64,000 bases of DNA, taken from Anisus vortex (taxonomy: Eukaryota; Mollusca; Gastropoda; Planorbidae). The stretch lies in the NCBI GenBank assembly GCA_949126835.1, contig OX421500.1, positions 17,180,181-17,244,180 of the forward strand, in the 5' to 3' direction. Both the position numbers and the translations under genes were made by a program. Of the stretch, positions 55,880-64,000 are shown in pieces (positions within the stretch are counted from its first letter, which is position 1; the number at the start of each line of letters is the position of its first letter). Below the pieces are notes generated by a model. That model saw nothing but the letters and a program-made list of their open reading frames with translations. It was not told the DNA's origin and searched no databases.

Positions 55880-56800
55880 CAGCATTACAATAACAAATCA
55901 ATGTTCTTACTAAATACAATACCAGTTGAAGAAATTAGGCAATTCAGAAAAGCAAACTTAGAAGCAAAAATGGATGATTTTGTGCCAACCAAACAAAAAT
56001 CAAATAAAATTAAAATAATATAAAACTAACGAGAATGTATAAACAAAAAGAAATTGTATTTAAAAATTTTCAGGCAGCTCATTCTATTACAATACACACA
56101 AAAATACCTAACAATTAAACATTTAACTCAGAAACTAAACAGACAGCTGCAAAATGAATGTGTCTATATTGTAATTAAAAAATAATAATTAAAGTTAAAA
56201 CCCTACATTAAATCAAGAAAAATGGATACATCAGGCATAGCTCCACTAAAAAGCCGAAGCAATAAAACCTATAATGAAAATGGAACTAAAGCTAGTATCC
56301 TCCACACACACTTTGCATCATCATTTTGAAATCCAAGTGACAAAGAAATCTCCATAAATTTAAACAAACTAGAAGAGATAGGAAATAGCTAATTTAAAAG
56401 AAAAAGGCTTTTAACAACTCCTAACCAACATGGCTTCAGGAAAAACATATCATGTGAAACTCAATTAATAGGCTTAATAGATGACTTGTCTTCGGAATTA
56501 GATAATAAAAACCTAATTGATGCTATATACTAGATTTTTCCAAAGCATTCGATAAAGTTCATCATCCTAGTCTTCCAAAAAAAAAAACACTTAAATATGT
56601 CGGCATCTCTGGTCGCTTACATCACTGGATTCAAGACTTTCTTATAGGGAGAAAACAAACAGTGATAATTAATAGCTCTAAATCATAACCAATAACTGTA
56701 AACTTAGGAGTTCTACAGGGAACTGTTCTAGGACCCCTACTATTTATACTTTATATCAATGACCTTCCTAATTATCTTATATTATACATTACAGACGCTC
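55880..56800 (+). pseudogene. CR1/Rex-like LINE reverse transcriptase, 5' half
   Basis: Broken frames with LKSRSNKTYNENG, QHGFRKNISCETQLIGLIDD, DFSKAFDKV-like FPKHSIK, GVLQGTVLGPLLFILYINDLP near 56700-56770. There are stops and an A-run indel at 56575. Cut off right at YINDLP, where a minus-strand LINE piece starts. Confidence 0.7.
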
Positions 56801-56809
56801 CGTTTATAA

Positions 56810-57640
56810 AGAATATTATTGCGTCCTACGTTCATGCGTGGTCCTAGTCTAGTCTTGCGTAAGGTCGGTTTACAATTATTTTGAGCATGACCTTGCTTGG
56901 GTGGCTTATTAGGCTGATGGTGTGGTAGTTCTGGCATTGATATTGGTTGCCTTTCTTGGAGAGGGTGATGATGAGCGACTGGCTCGACGGTTTGGGTCAG
57001 TCCTCAGTTGTCCATATTTTATTGCAAATATTCAATAAGACATTTAGCATGGCTTCCCATCCTGCTCTCACCATTTCAGAAGGGTTTGTATCCACTCCTG
57101 CAGCATTTCCATTTTTAAGTTTTTGGACTGCTGTTTCCACTTCTGTACGAAGGATAGGGTAATTGTCATTATCTTTTGCTGGTTTAGGATATCTGAATCT
57201 ATAGTGATATTGTCATTATAAAGTTCAGCGCAGTACTTCGTCTATCTTCGATTCCTCAATAAGATGCTACCATTTTTATCTTGTATGGTGGTGCTTCGCC
57301 CGTGTTTAATGGTGGTTAGTTGATTCACTAATTGTTATGAGTTTTCCTCAACCCAGTTCATCTTTACCCTATTCATACGTTTCCTAATTGCCTAGTTGAT
57401 GGTTCTGTATTCATTGGCTTCTTCGTGGTCTTTTGTCTTCGTTTTTTTTAGTCGTCTTCGTTCATTACACAGCTCTACGATGTCTGATGGTATCCATGGT
57501 TTCTTGGCAGGTCTATGTTTACCAAGAATATCCTGAGCTGTGTATGTCACAACTGTGTTGAATGTGTTGATCAGTGTGTCCATGTCCATACAATCAAAAC
57601 CTAGGATATTAAGTACTGCAAATTTCCCTCCTATCATTGC
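56810..57640 (-). pseudogene. LINE linker and RT N-terminal part
   Basis: Minus-strand FAVLNILGFDCMDMDTLINT, DILGKHRPAKKPWIPSDIVE, CNERRRLKKTK, then GVDTNPSEMVRAG and NICNKIWTTEDWP, the run-up to RT in RTE/L1-like LINEs. Several stops. Inverted relative to the neighbouring LINE pieces. Confidence 0.68.
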
Positions 57641-57649
57641 CTGCATGAT

Positions 57650-58060
57650 TTGGTATGCCAGCTGAGGCATATCTTTGGGATACGGCGCTTGAAGCCACAT
57701 GTGAGAGATATAGAGGATGGATGGGGACCAGTGATTATGTCCACCCAAAGGGTAGTGCCTCTACCCAGAGCCCCCTATACCCTAAATATAAGACTAAACT
57801 ACTACCTAAATAGAATAAACCCAACTAACCCAACTAACTGCAGACATTGCCTCTGCTCAAAAGAAACTGTGGACCACTTCTTTCTTGATTGCCCTGAGCT
57901 AACCTACCTCAGATACACTCTGCTCTCCCCTCAACCTACCATTACCAAAACACTGTATAGCAATATTGAACAACTGAAAAAGACATGCAAATATGTTTGT
58001 CTTGCATATACTGTAAGAGAGTAAATAGCTCTGCAGAATGGCCAAGAGAAGAAAAAGAAG
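57650..58060 (+). pseudogene. LINE C-terminus with zinc-knuckle-like motif
   Basis: RLNYYLNRINPTNPTNCRHC followed by CSKETVDHFFLDCPEL is the CCHC-type tail after RNase H of Jockey/I-type LINEs. A GAAGAAAAAGAAGAA tail follows at 58040. Confidence 0.65.
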
Positions 58061-58099
58061 AAATGATATAGTGCTGTAGAATTACTGCCCTGATATACG

Positions 58100-58642
58100 T
58101 TTTGGTCTTATTTACAAATTTAATTAGACTATGGTTTTCCTGTTGCAAATTTTACTTATCTTACTTTGCCTCAAATAAAGCTAAAGTGAGTAATTTGATT
58201 TATGTAGTTGTACTAAACATTTCTCTAGTTTAGCCTATGGTGTATGAGAAAGCAACACAATGTAGCCTCAGGACATTTCAAGAGTAGTAGCTTTGTTATT
58301 TTAAAATTAAAAGCAAACAAGAGGGGTAAATGTGTGATGGAAGCCGTATTTTTTATTTGACATATCCTTTGCTTGACAACTTCTTCCGTTAAATCATACC
58401 AATAACTCAACCATATAGTGTAAGTGGTCATAACTTTATTTGTTGTTTTTTAACTCAGATACATATACATAGACCTATAGAGATTTAATTTAATTAACAA
58501 TAACGTTTGAGGATTACATCAATTATTGCTATCAATATGGATAGAGTTATTAAATCAAGTTTTTAATTGACTTGAACGACGAACCCATCACAAAAATATT
58601 TATATTTACATAATATAACAATACATATTATATATTATGTAA

Positions 58643-58699
<57 letters not shown>

Positions 58700-59480
58700 T
58701 GTAACATTTTATAAATACCTCTTGTTTATAAATGAAATTGTATTGTTTTTTAAATTCGTTTTTTGTGTCGTCAAAACATTTACTGTGTAGACCTTGCAAT
58801 CGTCTTGTTTTCACCTAATTTTTTAATAAATGGAACATTCGTTTTACAAAGCAATACATTTAAAAAAAGCAAATCAAAAATACATATTTCTTTCTGCACG
58901 ATACAACTAGTCAGTAAAAACATCTTAACTATTCCCTTAAAAGTGTGTAGGGTATACCAAAATTTTAATAATACGTGGCCAAATGTCTGTCCAGTTTAAG
59001 TTTTATGTTTTTCAGTCACATCTTTTTGATATTATTACAAAACAAATTTTCTTCATTTTTTTTTTCATTTGAACGTATGTTGGTGCGTTGGTAATAGGGA
59101 GTGGTTTGAAAATTTGACATAATATCTTGTCACCTTGACAAATAGACACTGCACATAGTTTTAAATTGTTAGGTTTAACCATAGTAGTTTAGTTAACCAT
59201 CTATATAATGTACCACGAAAGCCTCTATATTTCTATGATATGTTAGGCTTGCTAATAGACGGTTTAAATGTGCCTTTTTAAATGTGTTGGATTATTTATT
59301 CTATCATATATGTTAAAATAATTCAAGTTTTGTTTTTGTCAATGACTTGATTTAATTATACCATTCTTCAACAATTAAGAATTCAACCACCAGATTCGTT
59401 CTTGTCACGTTATTCGTCATTTCGACAAGATTAAGAACAAGATATTAAAAAAAAAGCAGTTATGTTATTTCAAATATGTA
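58100..59480. other. Intron of copy B with a TA microsatellite
   Basis: Between the 59505 and 55731 exons. A TA run lies at 58650-58693. No further exon is needed here, because phases of the flanking exons join directly (0 to 0). Confidence 0.5.
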
Positions 59481-59504
59481 TTGTTTTTAAAAATCAATAC
59501 TTAC

Positions 59505-59671
59505 AGATTGCAGACCAATATAAGATTTTGTTCCAGGCAACAGCTGAAACCCATCCTTAAATGGATAGCTGAAAGAGTTTTGCTCGTGCAGATCAATTTG
59601 AAATCCTTTTTCAAAACTGATTTCTGTAATATATTCATCTGGTTCCAAAAATAGTCCTATGTCTAAGCCTT
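59505..59671 (-). CDS. DEG/ENaC copy B exon, beta-ball/palm segment
   Basis: A 167-bp exon with acceptor TTTTTCCTTTTAG and donor TCT|GTAAGT. It begins GLDIGLFLEPDEYITEISFE, continues GFQIDLHEQ, then LLPGTKSYIGLQS. This is the family's 'GL.L.L..E.Y', 'G..V.IH' and 'PG..T.I.L' order. Phase 1 to 0; the split Lys codon starts at 59820. Confidence 0.9.
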
Positions 59672-59819
59672 CTAAAAGGAAAAAAAAATTAAGTTCCATT
59701 TGTGTACATTAGTTGTTGTTTCTTTAAGAAAAAACACAAATAATAGTCGGGCTATATGAATTGCACATTGTTGGCTACATAATTTGTTTTAAATAAATTG
59801 CAAAATTTAATGAAAATAC

Positions 59820-59944
59820 TTGTAGATTCTCCATTGTTCACTTGTTGCAATTGAGAAGTGTCCAGTGTGTAACAATTTCCCGCTTCTTTAGTTGGTTGTC
59901 GTTTAAATTTGCTAAATTGTGGAAAATTTGTAACAGAATTAACA
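59820..59944 (-). CDS. DEG/ENaC copy B exon with GNCYT motif
   Basis: A 125-bp exon with acceptor ACTTATACACAG and donor ACAA|GTATTT (phase 2 to 1). It carries FSKFKRQPTKEAGNCYTLD, where the conserved GxCYTF(N) of the family stands, then a polar stretch to NNGEST. The donor is weaker than others (GTATTT). The first base completes a Ser codon begun at 63261. Confidence 0.88.
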
Positions 59945-60776
59945 CTGTGTATAAGTAAATACATTCTTTGTTTTTAAAATAGTATGAGTAGGTAATTGTC
60001 TCTATATTCCCACTGATTTTAAATGTCTTTTGTCTTTTTAACTAAGGCTTGCATTATTTAATATTATCTTCCTAAGTACTAATCCACTCTCAGAAAGAAA
60101 AGACTAAACTCGAATATTTGTTTATCTTCATTATTGATGTCGATTTTTCTAGTTAACTTACTTTTACCAAATGTCCATAAGCTTCCATATTTTCCTTTAT
60201 TTTTAATTTAACATTTCCGATTGTAAATTTGTACACATTAAACTGACAGAAAAACTATATTTGTAAGGTTGCTTGTTGTTGATGTCCTAAATTATTGTTG
60301 GACCATCAATTAATATAAATTAGTCTCTCCAGAGTGTATTTGCTACAGTTGCTGAATTATTGTCTATCAAACATTGAAACAGACGACTTCACAATATATA
60401 TATATTTGAACTTGTAATTAAATAAAGGAACTCCTTGTTGCAGCATATGTAATTTATTAATATTATTAACTGGTCACTTCACATCCATGAAAACAAATAT
60501 AGATTATAATAGCGACATAATATACATTTTTTATAATAGTCTTTGAGTCTATAGATATATTTATACGTGCGTTCCTTACAAGCTATCGTGTGAGACTGAA
60601 GACCGCATGGATAGTCATGTGACTATGTACTTCCGATATATTTAGTAAGACTCTAGGTTTCTCTTTTATTTTATATTCAAAGATGGGTTTTATTTCGAGT
60701 TTTTAATTCTATCTTGAGTCACTACCCTTATATTATTTACTTGCTCCATAGCACTTGTAAACTGTTTTGCATTTTG

Positions 60777-61557
60777 TGTAACGTCTCAAGACGCCTGTAG
60801 TTTTGTGTATATATATGTATATATATATATATATATATATTATATATTAGCAGTGTAGTCAGTCTAAGCCAGTTTGTCAGGTGATAGTGACATAGTAGTA
60901 GTGACATTCTAATTTACCTGTGACGAGCTTGTACATTTAATACAACACGTATAATGTTCCATCTATTATTGTATTTAGCTTTCTTGTGCTCAAAGCTCAA
61001 CTTGTCTTATTATATTTTATAGTGAATAAAAATATAATTAGTTTTGAGATTAGGTTATACATTTTTCAATGTGTTTTTTTTTTTTTACTTTTAAGATAGT
61101 TTGTGTGGGGAAAGGTATCAAGCAGAAGAGATGTGAGAGATAAAGTCTGAGTCTACATTCGGTAACAAACAGATATGGAATGTACCAAAATAACCGAAAG
61201 GGCAGGTGTTTTCAGCCAACTGTGACACGATGCCGAGTGAATGAATGTAAGATTGGGGAAAAGACAGTCTGGTCTTTGGAGTTACAGCAGTGGTAGTCGT
61301 GAGTGTTGAACATACAAGTCAGAGTAGTTTTAATTAAGCAGCGTATGTTAGAGAGGCTGTACATGTAGCTCGTGTTGGCTAAGAATATGAATAATAATAG
61401 TAGTAGTGTACGTGTTGACAGCAGAAAAACTTTTTATTTTATTTAGATGTATATTAAATGTTGTATAATAATAAATGATCATTCTATCACATCAAATTGT
61501 AAAATGTACCGCTATTTCTAAAAAGCTACTATCTAAATTAAACATGAAGCCGTAACA
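60777..61557. mobile_element. Possible solo LTR
   Basis: TGTAACGTCTC...AAGCCGTAACA, 781 bp, with a TA run inside (60808-60842) and a leader-like segment (GTCAGTCTAAGCCAG). The ends are nearly complementary (TGTAACG / CGTAACA), but the flanks show no target duplication and no second copy was seen. Lies in the 63260-59945 intron. Confidence 0.3.
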
Positions 61558-62099
61558 ATGTATATATAAAATATATATAACCAACTGAACTAAAATCAAA
61601 AGACAAAACATACCCTGAACATGACTCTCCCCCAAACGTACACCACAACAGCATGTCACTTAACTGATGGCCAATGTCGTTCTTTACATTCCTGTAATAT
61701 TATATAATGTCTATATACATTGTTATATAATATTATTAAAACACAATCACATGCTAATTTTCTCTCAAAACAAACATAATAAGATCACTAATTTGTCGGG
61801 CTTAATAGTTAGTCCTCATTTGTTCCTTCATGCAGCTGCGAGAGACTTTGACATTACTGTTTAAGGCGATACAGTTTCAATCGTAAATTTATAGGACTAT
61901 ATCATTAAATGTGTTCTGGGTGTATCATATTAAGAAATCATAATTTGTTACGGACCGAGTAGGGAAATACTTGCATTTTACCCTCAATAATGTACTAGCT
62001 ACCGCCACTACAACCAATATATAACCGAAAAAAACACGAGCGCGCTGAACAGTTTTTTTGATGACGTTTGTGTAGTCATATCTTATTTGGCTTGTTTAT

Positions 62100-62280
62100 A
62101 TATAGGCCTATATATATATTTCTTTTTGTGTGCGCTCGAGCGTGACGTTACCCCAAAGAGAGCGCACAATATAGATACAAAAAGAATAAGGCAGAAGCGT
62201 TCTAGCATTACAAAATCAATGTCTTCAGATGAGTCAATAGTTGATACAATTAACAACAAGCAAGCACTTTGTCTCTCCAT
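62100..62280 (+). mobile_element. Helitron 5' fragment
   Basis: ATGTCTTCAGATGAGTCAAT (62219) and neighbours resemble the Met-Ser-Ser-Asp leader of the Helitron remnant at 49200 (minus strand). Only the start of the coding region is present. Confidence 0.4.
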
Positions 62281-62699
62281 CTCTCACGTATATCATATCC
62301 TTCTATTACAAAGTCCAAAGCTAAAGTGCGATCGGCGGTATCGATTGCATATCAGCTGACTATTTCTAAGCAATCTTGTCTTTCTTGTTCACTAACATAT
62401 CAAGCAAGTTTCTGACTTCATGGCTGCATTCATACACCCGACGCGCTCCATGTCCATATAATATCAAGTCTACCAAATTAAAGACTATCTTTAGGGTATC
62501 AATTATCCTTACATTTCCAAAAACAAAAACCACATTAAACACATATATACCCATAAATAATAATTTCAAGATTTCAAATAATATTAATCGACATCAATCA
62601 TTTGAGCGTTATGGTAGTGGGTAGTAGGTGGAGGGGGGGTGTGCGAATGGACACATGAGCAGTCATCTTTCATCATGAGCGGCTATCACTAGTTCAGAT

Positions 62700-63150
62700 A
62701 GTAGCTTTGCTGACCCAATCCATGCTCGAATGTTTCCAGCTTCCGTCTGCATATATATATCCCTTAAAACATGTGGTATGGAGATCTGGAGTATGGCACA
62801 AGGGTCCCAGGGCGACCAAAACTAAACTACAGGGACGCCCTGAAACTTGACCTGAGGTGTACAAACATCGACCTGCAAACCTGTAAGCAGTTTGCAATGG
62901 ACCGCACAGTATGAAGACTTGCCATTCATGCTGGTGTATCTGCCTCAGAGACAAAGAGAGCCAACGAATATCTGGAGAAAGGGATGACGAGAAAAGACGT
63001 AAAACCGCCAGATGTACAGATTGCTATTCAATACAGATGTCTCGATTGTTCCAGGGACTCCCACTCAAAAATCGGCTGTTCAGCCACCGCCGTATTTGCA
63101 AAAGTAGCCATTGAAGTTGTAAAGGGGCTCATCGATTGTCTCTCGAGACA
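62700..63150 (+). pseudogene. LINE 3' end with C-terminal zinc finger
   Basis: Fragments read RPKLNYRDALKLDL, NIDLQTCKQFAMDRT, RLAIHAGVSASETKRANEY and, across a frame change, a YRCLDCSRDSHSKIG.FSHRR finger. This is the usual LINE polymerase end. A TCTCGAGAGAC-like 3' UTR motif and a TA run follow. Stops show it is dead. Confidence 0.7.
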
Positions 63151-63260
63151 GACGGAGCCATTATATATATATATATATATTATAGATGTATGTTGAGCTA
63201 TATAGGTATATACTGAGAGGTAGCGATTAAATTTAGGAAATAAATGAGATTGTTGCTTAC

Positions 63261-63352
63261 CTTTCTAATTTATACCATGCAGCATATAAACCAAAGTCAG
63301 CAAACTCAAAATTAATAGCTCGACAGTTTTCAATTGTTTCTTTAGTACTGTT
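63261..63352 (-). CDS. DEG/ENaC copy B exon, upstream extracellular segment
   Basis: A 92-bp exon with acceptor TTGTCTTTAAAATAG and donor AG|GTAAGC. It encodes NSTKETIENCRAINFEFADF and ten more residues. Phase 0 to 2, fitting both neighbours. The sequence itself is not a signature of the family; the call rests on splice signals, frame and position. Confidence 0.75.
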
Positions 63353-63647
63353 CTATTTTAAAGACAATGAAAACAAGACATGTAAACCATTTTCACAGAA
63401 GTGCCTATTATAATAAATTATTGTTATGTAATGAAATGATAACTGTTTTTTTTACGTGATTATGAAAATACGAAATATTGTCGCTAATATACTTTGTATT
63501 ATACATAATATATTTTTATAGGTGTATTTAAAGTAAAGTTTCATAATTTCTTGAGCTCGCTATCTTTACCGAAAATTGCAGTATTGTAATACGAAGTAGT
63601 TTAATTTAAAATTAAAACCCAATATAAAAGTAAATTGCAATTCTTAC

Positions 63648-63720
63648 ATGTAAATTGTATAACGTGCCTTTAGCTTCATAAAATCTTTCATCATCATTAA
63701 ATTCTAGACTTTCATAATTA
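63648..63720 (-). CDS. DEG/ENaC copy B exon, most upstream seen
   Basis: A 73-bp exon encoding NYESLEFNDDERFYEAKGTL and four more residues. Donor CAT|GTAAGA, phase 0, joins the next exon. The acceptor is less sure (AACCTGTGAAG|T); an in-frame TGA just upstream excludes a longer exon. The exons for the N-terminus and TM1 should lie beyond 64000; none was seen at 63721-64000. Confidence 0.65.
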
Positions 63721-64000
63721 CTTCACAGGTTAATAATAACGACATGCAAGTGTATAGGCTTTCTAAATTTTTAGACTCTAACCGTTATTAAAATACATTT
63801 TCAAAACATGTTCCGAAATAAGTTATAAAAAGATTATATGTTTAAGTAAAACTATTAAATTATTACCATTAGACACACAAAAATAATATACATTTACAAT
63901 TTAAATAAAACACACCATTATATAACTAAAAAATATTTTAGTCTATATAGTTTATATTGGTTTACGTAGTTCTGAAGTATGCCTAATTCGCAATTCAATT

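Larger units (their letters stand above)
23908..63720 (-). other. DEG/ENaC-type cation channel gene, copy B (whole visible gene)
   Basis: Visible coding exons in order: 63720-63648, 63352-63261, 59944-59820, 59671-59505, 55731-55605, 52353-52302, 51966-51909, 29835-29747, 25317-25242, 24036-23908. Every junction keeps the frame, and all introns have GT..AG borders. The exons give about 328 residues; family members have 500-700, so the N-terminus with the first membrane helix lies right of the window. Family features appear in the expected order: GNCYT, GF.I..H, PG, Cys-rich segment, C..PC, SQWP, the NF..VNI.YE strand, pore helix with G-L-S. The product would be a plasma-membrane sodium-selective trimeric channel; the subtype (for example the FMRFamide-gated group of molluscs) is not decided here. 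The 22-kb intron 51908-29836 houses the LTR elements. Confidence 0.85.

Noticed and set aside
58763..58999. Open segments on both strands taken as a missing channel exon
   Set aside because: No Cys-rich or PYG-like motif, and none is needed because 59505 and 55731 join in phase.
60777..61557. A confident LTR call
   Set aside because: Ends are LTR-like but no duplication of flanks and no second copy in the window; kept only as a low-confidence feature.

Overview
The window is AT-rich animal DNA full of transposon debris. There are no bacterial-style operons. Genes are split into short exons with GT/AG borders, and introns are tens of kilobases long. The mix of Ty3/gypsy LTR elements, RTE- and CR1/L2-type LINEs, tRNA-derived SINEs, hAT-like MITEs and Helitron relics, plus a DEG/ENaC-type channel gene, suggests an invertebrate, most likely a gastropod mollusc. 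The species is inference; no species-specific marker is present.

The host content is two copies of one DEG/ENaC (degenerin / epithelial sodium channel superfamily) gene, arranged tail to tail. Copy B is on the minus strand from 63720 down to 23908. I could chain eleven exons with matching splice phases at every junction: 63.7, 63.3, 59.9, 59.6, 55.7, 52.35, 51.95, 29.8, 25.3 and 24.0 kb, with 63720 as the most upstream piece seen (ten listed coding segments plus the 59.9/59.6 pair counted separately). They run from the extracellular domain (GNCYT motif, GF-x-I-x-x-H, Cys-rich segment, C-x-x-PC, SQWP) to the second membrane helix with a G-L-S selectivity-filter motif and a stop. The N-terminus and first membrane helix lie beyond the right edge. 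Copy A is on the plus strand; only its last two coding exons are inside (1862-1937, 4534-4692). About 5 kb of 3' flank is also shared, so about 1.8-9.8 kb and 20.1-25.35 kb form the arms of a large, old inverted duplication. The spacer (9.8-20.1 kb) is nearly all mobile-element remains.

The intron of copy B between 51.9 and 29.8 kb is packed with LTR elements. An almost intact, very young element lies at 30265-37878 (two 1209-bp LTRs with two differences seen, 5-bp target duplication). A second, decayed element lies at 38665-44585 on the minus strand. Both carry integrase before reverse transcriptase, a Ty1/copia-like order in Ty3/gypsy-like proteins, as known for the Gmr1-like group. Both have a stop codon followed by CTA between gag and pol. 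Around them are solo LTRs of two further families, TA microsatellites and a tandem tRNA-promoter-bearing repeat.

Region by region: 1-9.8 kb, copy A 3' end, a solo LTR, a 23-bp minisatellite and 3' flank; 9.8-20.1 kb, LINEs, two hAT-like MITEs, a foldback element and solo LTRs; 20.1-25.35 kb, copy B 3' end; 25.7-29.3 kb, LINE relics; 29.7-51.9 kb, one exon followed by LTR elements and Helitron remains; 51.9-64 kb, upstream exons of copy B separated by LINEs, a solo LTR and microsatellites. Stretches of single-copy AT-rich DNA with nothing recognisable are listed as such.
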